The notes beneath the pieces were generated by a model, which saw only the letters and a program-made list of their open reading frames with translations, was not told where the DNA came from and ran no database searches. This document shows, piece by piece, positions 23,401 through 31,190 of a stretch of DNA of 31,303 nt (its first letter is position 1; each line of letters begins with the position of its first letter). The stretch spans positions 1 through 31,303 of the forward strand of contig JARRNJ010000045.1 of the NCBI GenBank assembly GCA_037385045.1, read 5' to 3'. The translations under genes and the position numbers were made by a program. Origin of the DNA: JARRNJ01 sp037385045 (GTDB lineage Bacteria > Pseudomonadota > Gammaproteobacteria > JASBUN01).

Positions 23401-25958
23401 GCGCCGATTTGCTTGAGCGTGTGCAACAACTCTGCGCCGACGAGCAGATCAGGGCCGAGCGTCGTTTGCGCGGCGAGGCTGCCCAGGCCGAAGAGAGCGA
23501 AACCGATGCCGACGACGTCGACTACGATACCGAATTGGCGGAAATATTCCTGGAAGAGGGCGCGGAAATTCTCGACAAGGGCGAGATGATCCTGCAGCGT
23601 TGGGACGAGGACCGTGACAACATGGAGCTGGTGGCGGAACTGCAGCGCGAGCTGCACACGCTCAAGGGCGGCGCGCGCATGGCGGGCGTTACCGCGATCG
23701 GCGACCTCAGTCATGGCATGGAGTCCCTGCTTAGCGATGTTGCTGATGGACAGGCCGGCGTCTCCTCAGCGGCCATGGAAGTGCTGCATCGCACGATGGA
23801 CCGCCTGTTTGCCATGCTGGAACGTACCCAGGAACGGCGCACCGTGGAGCCGGCCCCGGAGCTGATCGAGGAATTGGCGTCCCTTCGCCGGAAACCGTCG
23901 CCGGACGCCGACGACGAAGCAGCGGCCGGCGAGCCTCCGGCAGACCCGCCTGCGGCGGACCCGGCGCCCGCGGAGGCGGCGGCTGGAGAGTCGGCGGCTG
24001 AGGAGACGGCGGCCGGCGAGGTGGTGCCCTTTCCATCGACGCCCGGCGCGGCGGATGCAGCGCCCGCGGTGCCGGCACCGGAAGTGCGTGCCGAACCGAC
24101 AGGCGTGGAACGGCGCGTTGCATCAGCCGCCCAGGAACAGGTGCGGGTGCGCGCCGAGCTGCTCGAGAATCTTGTCAACTTCGCCGGTGAGGCGAGCATC
24201 TACCGTTCGCGCCTGGAACAGCAAAACAGCGCCTTCCGCTACAATCTGCTGGAACTCAGCCAAACGGTTTCCCGGCTGCGCGAACAGCTGCGCAAGCTCG
24301 AAATCGAAACCGAGGCGCAGATCCTGTATCGCTATGAGCAGGAAGGCGAGTTGCACGAAGGTTTCGATCCGCTGGAGATGGATCGCTACTCGCAAATGCA
24401 GCAGCTGTCCCGCGCCCTTCTGGAGAGTGTCTCGGATATCGCCAGCATCGAAGGGCTGCTCGACACCCTGGTGAGGGAGTCCGAGACCCTGTTGCTGCAG
24501 CAATCGCGGGTCAATACTGAACTGCAGGAAGGCCTGATGCGCACCCGCATGGTGCCGTTTACCGGGCTCGTTCCGCGCATGCGTCGTCTGGTTCGGCAGA
24601 CTTGCCAGGAGCTTGGGCGCAAGGCTGAACTCCACGTGGTCGGCGGCGACGGCGAAATGGACCGGACCGTCCTCGACCGAGTGCTGGCGCCGTTGGAGCA
24701 CATGTTGCGCAACGCGGTTTCTCATGGGATCGAAGCGCCCGAGCGACGCCAGGAGCTTGGCAAGCCCGAGGTGGGCAACCTGACGCTGTCACTGGCCCGC
24801 GAGGGCTCGGAGGTGGTGATTCGCCTAGCCGACGACGGCGCCGGAATCGACCTGGATGCCATTCGCGCCAAAGCCATGGAGCGCGGACTGTTGGATCAGG
24901 GCGCGGAGCTTACCGACAGCGACATCATGCAATTCATTCTCGAATCGGGTTTCAGCACCGCGGAGGAGGTGACTCAGATCTCAGGGCGCGGTGTCGGCCT
25001 GGACGTGGTCAACAGCGAGATCAAGCAACTGGGCGGCTCGCTGCACATTGATTCGCGTCCGCGCGAAGGTTCGGCTTTTACGGTACGGTTGCCGTTCACG
25101 CTGGCGCTGAATAAAGCGTTGCTGGTGATGTCCGGAGACGACACTTATGCGGTTCCGTTGACCAGCATCGAGGGCATCGTACGGTTGCCCCGGGGCGAGT
25201 TGGAGACCTATCTCAAGGAACAGAAGTCCCGCTATGGCTACGCCGGCAATGAGTACGAAGTGCAGTCGCTGGCCGTACTGTTGAGCGGTGCCGGCGACCT
25301 GCCTGCGGGTCCAAAGGTGTTTCCGGTGCTGCTGGTGCGCTCGGGCGACCACCGGTTGGCTCTGCAGGTGGACCTGCTGATGGGCAGCCGCGAGATCGTG
25401 GTGAAATCGGTGGGGCCGCAGCTGAGCACTGTGCGCGGCTTGTCCGGCGCCACAATTCTCGGCGACGGGCGGGTGGTATTGATTCTGGACGTGGGCGCCC
25501 TGACGCGCCTCAGTGTTGCCGCGCGGGCTGCCATGCCCGATTACCGGCAGGCTGCGCCGCGCGCCGACAGGCGGGATCAGGTGACCGTTATGGTGGTGGA
25601 CGACTCCATCACGGTGCGCAAAGTCACCACTCGGCTCCTGGAGCGCAACAATATGCGGGTACTCACCGCCAAGGACGGCGTCGACGCGGTCGCGCTGCTG
25701 CAGGAGCATATCCCGGACGTGGTGCTGCTGGACATCGAGATGCCGCGTATGGACGGCTTCGAGCTGGCTACACACATGCGCAACGATTCACGTCTGCGCC
25801 ACATTCCTATCACGATGATCACTTCGCGCAGCGGTGACAAGCATCGTCGGCGCGCCGAGGAGATCGGCGTGAACCGCTATCTGAGCAAGCCCTACCAGGA
25901 GAGCGACCTGCTCGATACGATCGCGGAGTTGGTGACGGAGTCGCACCGTGATGCCTGA
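20463..25958 (+). CDS. chpA: Hybrid chemosensory histidine kinase ChpA (PilL)
   Basis: A multidomain CheA-type kinase of 1831 residues, the core of the pathway. An N-terminal Hpt-like domain has a histidine at 51 (IHQVYGTLQMV). Two degenerate helical modules follow, in which the histidine is absent. Three full Hpt domains have FHTLKGSGRL (H729), LHTLHGSARM (H912) and LHTLKGGARM (H1065). A dimerisation region is followed by the ATPase with N box HMLRNAVSHG (N1417), DDGAGID (near 1457) and GRGVGLD (near 1509), a CheW domain (about 1543-1690), and a receiver with D1713/D1714, D1757 and K1809. A Pro/Glu/Ala/Ser-rich linker spans about 606-679. P. aeruginosa ChpA is about 2470 residues with more phosphotransfer domains, so this one is compact. 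It overlaps chpB. Confidence 0.97.
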   Translation: MAMHNDIDAGALRWVKQEIDETLSQARHALEEYVENPEDATQLRFCATYIHQVYGTLQMVELYGAALLAEEMEHLAQALTDDEAEGKQEVYEVLMRAILQLPDYLEQVQTGRADDPLVLLPLLNDLRAARGANLLSENALFAPDLDAAETIEVQERTPEVDVVDLARRVRHQYQVGLLGWYRNERPQAALEQIRGILVQLERASRRAGVVALWWVANGAVEALIDGGLESSASVKLLLGQVDRAIKRLINDGEDAVADAAAPNLLTNLLYYVARATSDGARVAAVRDKFRLSGVLPSADELQDARDALAGPNQAMMQTVSSAIREDLANVKEALDLFLRADDRNLDDLRAQLEPLRKVADTVGMLGLGVARKQIQEQAGVIRSMLDGEADPSEERMMAIASALLSVESSLDGSLQSRIASAARTAPSASDQPAGDLPDAEFQQIRATAMAEVATNIAKAKDAVISFIDAPWDHALLTDVPGLLAQVRGALQMVAFDRAAELMDAIGRYVNEQLIGQQRQPDAQELDQFADALASVEYYLEATGHAGDGSARLLAVANQSLERLGYPVASPEPAPGAESDVEALAVEEIEVQPLPEETPQAEQGGEVETLPEPEPEPESASESESAADESAPDSELQLQPSEAAAEEEQQEPPPAAPGSAGDATSDGPAAAEAAAPPAPRPLMEDVDDDILGIFIEEAEEELAAIGEHLPLWRENTDDHEALGRIRRAFHTLKGSGRLVGAVDIGELAWSIENMLNRVLDHTVEATETVFGLVANAVEILPQLLRQLQGESVADIDFQTLIDRAFAVVDGSRPDPVQTEVHPPEPESIQHGEGGAGSEGPAALEMDPVLFDVKVASGDEVSEEAQPEAMDPVLYEIFRSESTGHLEEIKKFVEQCQANADHCQVSDGLVRALHTLHGSARMAGAMVIAELGGSLEKYVKALLSNEAPLPARGVDALVEGVDAIESMLDELRSDGDTPVAPRADLLERVQQLCADEQIRAERRLRGEAAQAEESETDADDVDYDTELAEIFLEEGAEILDKGEMILQRWDEDRDNMELVAELQRELHTLKGGARMAGVTAIGDLSHGMESLLSDVADGQAGVSSAAMEVLHRTMDRLFAMLERTQERRTVEPAPELIEELASLRRKPSPDADDEAAAGEPPADPPAADPAPAEAAAGESAAEETAAGEVVPFPSTPGAADAAPAVPAPEVRAEPTGVERRVASAAQEQVRVRAELLENLVNFAGEASIYRSRLEQQNSAFRYNLLELSQTVSRLREQLRKLEIETEAQILYRYEQEGELHEGFDPLEMDRYSQMQQLSRALLESVSDIASIEGLLDTLVRESETLLLQQSRVNTELQEGLMRTRMVPFTGLVPRMRRLVRQTCQELGRKAELHVVGGDGEMDRTVLDRVLAPLEHMLRNAVSHGIEAPERRQELGKPEVGNLTLSLAREGSEVVIRLADDGAGIDLDAIRAKAMERGLLDQGAELTDSDIMQFILESGFSTAEEVTQISGRGVGLDVVNSEIKQLGGSLHIDSRPREGSAFTVRLPFTLALNKALLVMSGDDTYAVPLTSIEGIVRLPRGELETYLKEQKSRYGYAGNEYEVQSLAVLLSGAGDLPAGPKVFPVLLVRSGDHRLALQVDLLMGSREIVVKSVGPQLSTVRGLSGATILGDGRVVLILDVGALTRLSVAARAAMPDYRQAAPRADRRDQVTVMVVDDSITVRKVTTRLLERNNMRVLTAKDGVDAVALLQEHIPDVVLLDIEMPRMDGFELATHMRNDSRLRHIPITMITSRSGDKHRRRAEEIGVNRYLSKPYQESDLLDTIAELVTESHRDA
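22290..22337 (+). repeat. Imperfect hexanucleotide tandem repeat in chpA linker
   Basis: Units CGGAGC and CGGAGT, interrupted by CGGCAT, repeat about eight times and encode alternating Pro-Glu and then Ser-Glu. Because the unit is six bases, gain or loss keeps the frame and would only alter the linker length between the degenerate modules and the first full Hpt domain. Confidence 0.65.
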
Positions 25959-27093
25959 AGTCGCCGACCCGCCGCTGCGTGTCGCGCTGGTGTCGCGATC
26001 ATCTCGCCAGTGCCAGTCGCTCACGACGATACTGACGAGCAACGGATTCGAGGTCATCGGCGAGGACGTGCTCAAAGCGCGGATGTCGCAACGGCTCGAC
26101 CGGGAAGTGGCGGACGTTCTGCTGTTGGACCTGGATCAAGTCGGCGATGAGAGCGAGGATGTCGTCGAGCAATGGCTCGAGGCTGCAGACGTACCGATCC
26201 TGTTCAACGATGTTCCGGCGCCGCGGACCGACAGCGGCGTGAGCGGAGCCGCATGGGGCCGGAGGCTTGCCGGCAAGCTGCTCGACCTGGCGCGGCCGGA
26301 GCCGGAACATGCTCCGGAGCCGGTGGTGCTTGATGCCCCCGCACCCGGGGTGGTACTGGCGGAGTCGTCGCACGCGGACGGAATCGAGTTCGAAATCTTC
26401 GCCGAAGATCTGGACGTAGCCGTACTCCAGGATGAAGACGAGCTGGTGATGGATCTCGCCGGCGTCGATCAGAAGCAATGCCGGCCCACTGTGGCTCCGG
26501 CGGCCGACGTGCAAGCCGGTACGCGCCAGGTGTGGGTGCTCGGCGCCTCGATCGGCGGACCCCAGGCGGTGAAGCAGTTTGTTTCATCGCTGCCCGGTGA
26601 TTTGCCGATCACGCTGGTGTTGGCGCAGCACATCGGCGCCGGTTTTGTGGAACTGCTTGCCGCCCAGCTCCGGCGTGTGGCCAACCTGGAGGTGAGCGCC
26701 GCCGAGGACGGCCAGACTTTACGCCACGGCCAGCTGGTGGTGGCGCCGGTGGAGCATCGGATGGTAATCACCGAAGAAGGGCGCGTCGAACTGCAACCTA
26801 TCGCCGAACGCAGTGTTTACAGTCCGTCCATCGACACGGTGATGGCGGACGTGGCGGCTCGATACGGAGCCAACAGTGGCGCCATCGTGTTCAGCGGGAT
26901 GGGCAATGACGGGGTGTTGGGCTGCCAAGCCATTGTCGAACGCGGCGGTACCGTTTGGGCCCAGGACGCCGCCAGTTGCGTCATCAGCAGCATGGCGGAT
27001 GCCGTGCGTGAAGCCGGACTGGCGAGCCACAGCGGCGATCCGGGCGAACTCGCCGCGTCGCTGGTGGAGCATGTCAAACGGAGCACGACGTAA
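25951..27093 (+). CDS. chpB: CheB-type methylesterase ChpB
   Basis: A 380-residue protein expected to remove methyl groups from PilJ. The C-terminal CheB domain has the catalytic triad S200 (LGASIGGPQAV), H227 (LAQHIGAGF) and D320 (FSGMGNDGV). The N-terminal part (about 1-115) resembles a receiver in outline, with LLLDLDQV near 57-64, but lacks a clear DD pair and a KP motif, so it is probably a degenerate receiver, as in other ChpB proteins. An acidic linker joins the two. The ATG at 25951 overlaps chpA by 8 bases; a GTG one codon earlier is an alternative. It is directly followed by chpC. Confidence 0.93.
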   Translation: MPEVADPPLRVALVSRSSRQCQSLTTILTSNGFEVIGEDVLKARMSQRLDREVADVLLLDLDQVGDESEDVVEQWLEAADVPILFNDVPAPRTDSGVSGAAWGRRLAGKLLDLARPEPEHAPEPVVLDAPAPGVVLAESSHADGIEFEIFAEDLDVAVLQDEDELVMDLAGVDQKQCRPTVAPAADVQAGTRQVWVLGASIGGPQAVKQFVSSLPGDLPITLVLAQHIGAGFVELLAAQLRRVANLEVSAAEDGQTLRHGQLVVAPVEHRMVITEEGRVELQPIAERSVYSPSIDTVMADVAARYGANSGAIVFSGMGNDGVLGCQAIVERGGTVWAQDAASCVISSMADAVREAGLASHSGDPGELAASLVEHVKRSTT

Positions 27094-27567
27094 ATGGCCG
27101 AAATCACCACAAGCGTACCGAGCCTGCTGTTACCGTTGAACGATGCGACGCTGCTGCTGCCCAATGCCGCGGTCGCGGAGGTCGTAGGCTATGCCGATCC
27201 GCAGCCAGTGGCCGATGTGCCGGATTGGCTGCAGGGGGTGGTGCACTGGCGCGGCTTCCAATTGCCGCTGGTGGCGTTTGAACAGCTTATGGGCGGCGGG
27301 CGGGCGCCGGAGCAGGGCGGTGCGCGCATTGCCGTGCTCAACACGCTCAATGAGAACCCCGATATGCCGTTTTTTGCCATGGCGTTGCAGGGTATCCCGC
27401 GCCTTCTGCGTGCCGACGGCACGGTAGTCACCAGTGTACCCGACGGCTCGGACCGTCCGACCGGTGTGCTGTGCCGGGTGCTGGTCAACGGCGAAACGAT
27501 GCTGGTGCCCGATCTCGATGCCATCGAGCGTATGTTGTCGGAAGTTTCGTCGTTGCCGGCGGACTAG
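27094..27567 (+). CDS. chpC: CheW-like protein ChpC
   Basis: A 157-residue CheW-domain protein, the second coupling protein of the Pil-Chp system, proposed to connect additional receptors to ChpA. The fold is suggested by SLLLPLNDATLLLPNAAVAE, the GVVHWRGFQLPLVAFEQL strand pair, and LVPDLDAIERML at the end. The ATG follows the chpB stop with no gap. It is the last gene of the cluster; chpD and chpE, which follow in P. aeruginosa, are absent and rsmE converges 13 bases later. Confidence 0.88.
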   Translation: MAEITTSVPSLLLPLNDATLLLPNAAVAEVVGYADPQPVADVPDWLQGVVHWRGFQLPLVAFEQLMGGGRAPEQGGARIAVLNTLNENPDMPFFAMALQGIPRLLRADGTVVTSVPDGSDRPTGVLCRVLVNGETMLVPDLDAIERMLSEVSSLPAD

Positions 27568-27580
27568 CGCAAACCGACCC

Positions 27581-28315
27581 CTAGCGATAATCGCCCCACA
27601 GGGCCTGGAGGGACGCCAGCGCCGCCACGGCGGCGGTTTCGGTGCGCAATACCCGTGGCCCCAGCCGCACGCCAATGAAACCCGCACGCCGGGCGGCGGC
27701 CACTTCCTGCTCCGAGAATCCTCCTTCAGGCCCTGACAGCAGGGCAAATGCCGACTGGGCTGTCTGCAGTCGGCGCATTCCGGCGTCGGCGTCCGGGTCA
27801 AGCAGCAGTCCGGTAAGTTGCCCGTCGAGCTGTGCCAGCCACGCAGTCAGCTGCACGGGTGATTCCACGTGCGGCACCCGGTTGCGGCCGCACTGCTCGC
27901 AGGCGCTGGCGGCCACCCGTTGCCAGTGGGTCCGGCGCTTCTCGCGCCGTTCACCTTTCAGTTGCACTACGGTGCGTTCGGTGATCAGGGGCACGATGGC
28001 GCGCACCCCCAGCTCGACCGCTTTCTGGATGGTGTAGTCCATGCGCTCGCCGCGGGAGATGGCCTGCGCAAGGGTGATCGACAGTGGTGACTCGCTCTCG
28101 CGGGCGGCGAATTCACCCACGCGTACGACGGTGCGCCCCCTGCCGGCATCCTCGACGTGAGCGCTGTATTCGCCTCCTTCGCCATTGAACAGCACCAGCG
28201 GATCGCCCGGCTTCAGACGCAGGACCCGGGCGACGTGCCCGGCGGCCGCAGCTGTCAGCTCAATCGCGGCGCCGGCGGCGAGCGGTTGGGGCAGGTGGAT
28301 CCTCGGAACGCGCAT
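27581..28315 (-). CDS. rsmE: 16S rRNA m3U1498 methyltransferase
   Basis: A SPOUT-fold methyltransferase that methylates N3 of U1498 in 16S rRNA using SAM. It has 244 residues, typical of the family. The N-terminal PUA-like part includes HVARVLRLKPGDPLVLFNG, and the C-terminal knot includes AISRGERMDYTIQKAVELGV, LLSGPEGGFSEQE and RLGPRVLRTETA. It converges with chpC with only 13 bases between the stops and no clear terminator. It lies downstream of bioA, with 50 bases between the bioA stop and the rsmE start region, as in Pseudomonas. Confidence 0.96.
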   Translation of the reverse strand: MRVPRIHLPQPLAAGAAIELTAAAAGHVARVLRLKPGDPLVLFNGEGGEYSAHVEDAGRGRTVVRVGEFAARESESPLSITLAQAISRGERMDYTIQKAVELGVRAIVPLITERTVVQLKGERREKRRTHWQRVAASACEQCGRNRVPHVESPVQLTAWLAQLDGQLTGLLLDPDADAGMRRLQTAQSAFALLSGPEGGFSEQEVAAARRAGFIGVRLGPRVLRTETAAVAALASLQALWGDYR

Positions 28316-28365
28316 GGTCAGCGTCTAGCCCGCCGGCCGCAGAGCTGGGAGCATCGCCGTCACCG

Positions 28366-29718
28366 TCAGGGTTCCCGTGTTGCCAGGTCGATGCCTTCGG
28401 CCGCGACCTGTGCCAGGAACCGGATCTCGTCTTCGCTGATCACATACGGCGGCATTAAATACACCACGTTGCCCAACGGACGCAGCAACGCGCCGCGCTT
28501 CAAAGCGTGCTGGTAAACCGTGAGTCCTCTGCGCTGCTGCCAGGGGTAGGCGAGGCGTGCCGTCTTGTCCTGCACCATCTCGGCGGCGACGATCATGCCG
28601 GTCTGGCGCACTTCGGCCACGTGGGGATGGTCCGCCAGCTCCCGGGTTGCCTCGCCCATGATGCGTGCCAGTTCGCGGTTGCGTTCGATAACGTCGTCCT
28701 CGGCGAAAATGTCCAATGTCGCCAGTGCCGCCGCGCAGCCGAGCGGATTGCCGGTGAAGCTGTGTGAGTGCAGGAACGCCCGCAGGGTGTCGTAGTCGTC
28801 ATAAAATGCCTGGTAGACCTCGTCGGTGGTCAACGTCACCGACAGCGGCAGGTAGCCGGCGGTGAGGCCTTTCGACAGGCACATGAAGTCCGGCGAGATG
28901 TCGGCTTGTTCGCAGGCGAACAGGGTGCCCGTACGCCCGAAGCCGGCGGCGACTTCATCGGCGATCAAGTGAACCTGGTAGCGGTTGCAGGCTGCGCGCA
29001 GGCGTTCGAGGTATACCGGATGGTACATGCGCATGTGCCCGGCGCATTGCACCAGAGGCTCGACGATCACTGCACAAACCTCATCGGCGTGCCGCTCGAG
29101 GATCGCTTCCATGGGTTCGAACATGCGTGACGAATAGGATTCCCACGACTCGCCGGGTTCGCGGTTGAAGCAATCCGGCGAGGGGGCGGTGACCACGTCC
29201 ATCAGCAACGGGGCGTAAGTCTCCTTGTAGAGGTCCACGCTTCCCACCGCCAGGGCGCCCAGGGTCTCGCCGTGGTAGCTGTTGCTGAGGGTTACGAACC
29301 GGGTTTTCGAATCGCGGCCGCAGTTGCGCCAGTAGTGGTAGCTCATTTTCAGCGCCACTTCGACGGCCGATGAGCCGTTGTCGGCATAGAAGCAGCGGCT
29401 CAATCCCGGCGGCGTGATTTCCACCAGGCGCTCGGACAGCTCCAGGACCGGCTCATGGCTGAAGCCGGCCAGGATTACGTGCTCCAGCTGATCGAGCTGT
29501 GCGGCAATGGCGGCGTTGATGCGCGGATTGGCGTGGCCGAACAGATTTACCCACCAGGAGCTGATGGCGTCGATATAGCGGTTGCCGTCGAAATCTTCCA
29601 GCCACACGCCCTCGCCGCGGCGGATGGGCGTCATGGGAAGCCATTCGTGGTCTTTCATCTGGGTACACGGATGCCAGACGACGTTGAGATCCCGTTGGAT
29701 AAAGTCAGAATTGTTCAT
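28366..29718 (-). CDS. bioA: Adenosylmethionine-8-amino-7-oxononanoate aminotransferase
   Basis: A PLP-dependent class III aminotransferase that converts 7-keto-8-aminopelargonate to 7,8-diaminopelargonate in biotin synthesis, with SAM as amino donor. It has 450 residues. WHPCTQMKDHEW near 15-26 and SSWWVNLFGH near 53-62 are typical of BioA; the PLP aspartate is D254 (ADEVAAGFGRTG) and the Schiff-base lysine is K283 (LSKGLTAGYLPLS). I chose the ATG at 29718; the frame extends 15 codons further without family resemblance. No other bio genes are in the window. The adjacency to rsmE matches Pseudomonas. Confidence 0.96.
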   Translation of the reverse strand: MNNSDFIQRDLNVVWHPCTQMKDHEWLPMTPIRRGEGVWLEDFDGNRYIDAISSWWVNLFGHANPRINAAIAAQLDQLEHVILAGFSHEPVLELSERLVEITPPGLSRCFYADNGSSAVEVALKMSYHYWRNCGRDSKTRFVTLSNSYHGETLGALAVGSVDLYKETYAPLLMDVVTAPSPDCFNREPGESWESYSSRMFEPMEAILERHADEVCAVIVEPLVQCAGHMRMYHPVYLERLRAACNRYQVHLIADEVAAGFGRTGTLFACEQADISPDFMCLSKGLTAGYLPLSVTLTTDEVYQAFYDDYDTLRAFLHSHSFTGNPLGCAAALATLDIFAEDDVIERNRELARIMGEATRELADHPHVAEVRQTGMIVAAEMVQDKTARLAYPWQQRRGLTVYQHALKRGALLRPLGNVVYLMPPYVISEDEIRFLAQVAAEGIDLATREP

Positions 29719-29816
29719 TTGCTCATTACGGATGGTTGTTTGAACGCATTTCGCCGGGTGCACAGCGGCTATTGTAGAGTCGCGGCGAGGCGTTTTGAAA
29801 TGGCCGCCCCGGCTGG

Positions 29817-30869
29817 CTATAGGATCGGCCCCTCGGGGGTCGGCTCCGGCGGTATTTCCGGCTGGTGGGCCTCCTGAAACTCCTCCACCTGGGCATAGAC
29901 GTCCTCGAGCTTCTTGTAGCGGGCGATATGAAACAGTGCGTCACCCTCATTGGCCAGGGGCAGGTTCGTGCGGCCAATGACGATCCCCCCTGCCGGTGAC
30001 AGGATTTCGCTCTCGCGCTCGCCGAAGGGATCGGCGATGACACCGAGCAGGCCGTCCTTCTGAACGCGTGCGCCCAGGGCCACGCTGGTGCGCAGGATAC
30101 CGCTCACCGGAGCGCGGACCCAGGCGCTGGAGCGGGCGAACACCGGGGCCGCTGCCTGACGCCGCTTTGAGCGGGTCGGCGGGGCCATTTCCAGCGAGCG
30201 CATGACGTTGATGATGCCGCGAACACCGGCACGAATGGCAATTTCGTCGAAGCGCAGCGCTTCGCCTGCTTCGTAGAGCAGCATGGGGATGCCCTGCTCG
30301 GCGGCCGCCTGGCGCAGCGAGTCGTCACGCACGTCGGCGTTGAGCAGCACCGGGACACCAAATTCCCGCGCCAGCCGCGCGGTTTCGGGGTCGTCGAGAT
30401 TGGCCCGGATCTGGGGGAGGTTAGAGCGGTGAATCGCTCCGGTGTGCAGGTCGATGCCGTGGGTACACTGCTCGACGATTTCGGTCATGAACAGGTGGGC
30501 CAGGCGGGCGGCCAGCGAACCGCGTTCCGAGCCGGGGAAGCTGCGGTTGAGATCCCGGCGGTCGGGCAGATAACGGGAATGATGGATGAAGCCGTGGACA
30601 TTGACGATAGGGATGGCGATGAGCGTTCCGCGCAGGCGTTTGAGTACCGGCAGGCGCAACAGGCGGCGGATGATTTCCACCCCGTTGAGTTCATCGCCGT
30701 GAATTGCGGCGCTGACGAACAGCGTCGGCCCCGGCTTGCGGCCGCGTATCACCTGCACCGGCATGGCCACCTGCGAGTGCGTATACAGCTTGGCTACCGG
30801 CACATCGATGGTGATGCGCTTGCCGCGTGCAATGCGCACGCCGTTGATTTCCATCTCCGGCTGGTCCAT
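29817..30869 (-). CDS. Succinylglutamate desuccinylase/aspartoacylase family zinc hydrolase
   Basis: A 350-residue zinc-dependent hydrolase of the AstE/AspA (M14-like) family. The zinc ligands are visible in AAIHGDELNG (H57, E60) and DLHTG (H142), and a likely catalytic glutamate in LLYEAGE (E200). A C-terminal region with a biotinyl-lipoyl-like fold appears around VRAPVSGILRTSVALGARV. Relatives often sit next to rimK, as here, where it starts one base after the rimK stop. A ribosome-binding site CAGGGGGTGAC precedes the ATG. The substrate is unknown; a link to processing of RimK-added glutamates or a related amide is possible but is inference from gene neighbourhood. Confidence 0.88.
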   Translation of the reverse strand: MDQPEMEINGVRIARGKRITIDVPVAKLYTHSQVAMPVQVIRGRKPGPTLFVSAAIHGDELNGVEIIRRLLRLPVLKRLRGTLIAIPIVNVHGFIHHSRYLPDRRDLNRSFPGSERGSLAARLAHLFMTEIVEQCTHGIDLHTGAIHRSNLPQIRANLDDPETARLAREFGVPVLLNADVRDDSLRQAAAEQGIPMLLYEAGEALRFDEIAIRAGVRGIINVMRSLEMAPPTRSKRRQAAAPVFARSSAWVRAPVSGILRTSVALGARVQKDGLLGVIADPFGERESEILSPAGGIVIGRTNLPLANEGDALFHIARYKKLEDVYAQVEEFQEAHQPEIPPEPTPEGPIL

Positions 30870-30870
30870 G

Positions 30871-31190
30871 TCACCCCCTGCCTTTGGTGCGGGTGCGATG
30901 GGGTTTGGCGTTTTTCTCGATGAAGTTGATGATCATCCCGGCCACATCCTTCGAGGTGGCGCTTTCGATTCCTTCCAGCCCCGGCGACGAGTTGACTTCC
31001 ATGACCACCGGCCCGTGATTGGAGCGTAGAATGTCCACGCCGGCCACGTTAAGCCCCATGGTGCGGGCCGCGCGTACCGCCGTGGAGCGTTCCTCCGGGG
31101 TGAGCTTGACCAGGGCCGCGGTTCCGCCGCGGTGCAGATTGGAGCGAAACTCTCCTTCCTTGGCCTTGCGCATCGACACCTTCCGTGCCA
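30871..31190 (-). pseudogene. rimK: RimK-type alpha-L-glutamate ligase, C-terminal part only
   Basis: About 105 residues match the C-terminal end of the ATP-grasp ligase RimK, which adds glutamates to ribosomal protein S6. KEGEFRSNLHRGGTAALVK, LTPEERSTAVRAARTMGLNV, GVDILRSNHGPVVMEVNSSP and GLEGIESATSKDVAG are all strongly conserved. Upstream of about 31170 the similarity fades: KVSMRKAKEGEF is shorter than the family's KVxASMxRxxxxGEF, and preceding sequence in this frame is unrelated and meets a TGA at about 31271. The frame is nominally open to a GTG at 31254. The front two thirds of the gene are missing or garbled near the end of the window. This could be true decay, a rearrangement, or poor sequence at a contig end. 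Confidence 0.75.

Noticed and set aside
21345..23714. 789-codon open frame on the minus strand inside chpA
   Set aside because: It is antisense to conserved ChpA domains, and its low-complexity Arg/Leu runs are the complement of the Pro/Glu-rich ChpA linker.
26286..26330. Inverted repeat CCGGAGC...GCTCCGG in chpB
   Set aside because: It lies within a Pro/Glu-rich linker of the coding region and is explained by repetitive codons.
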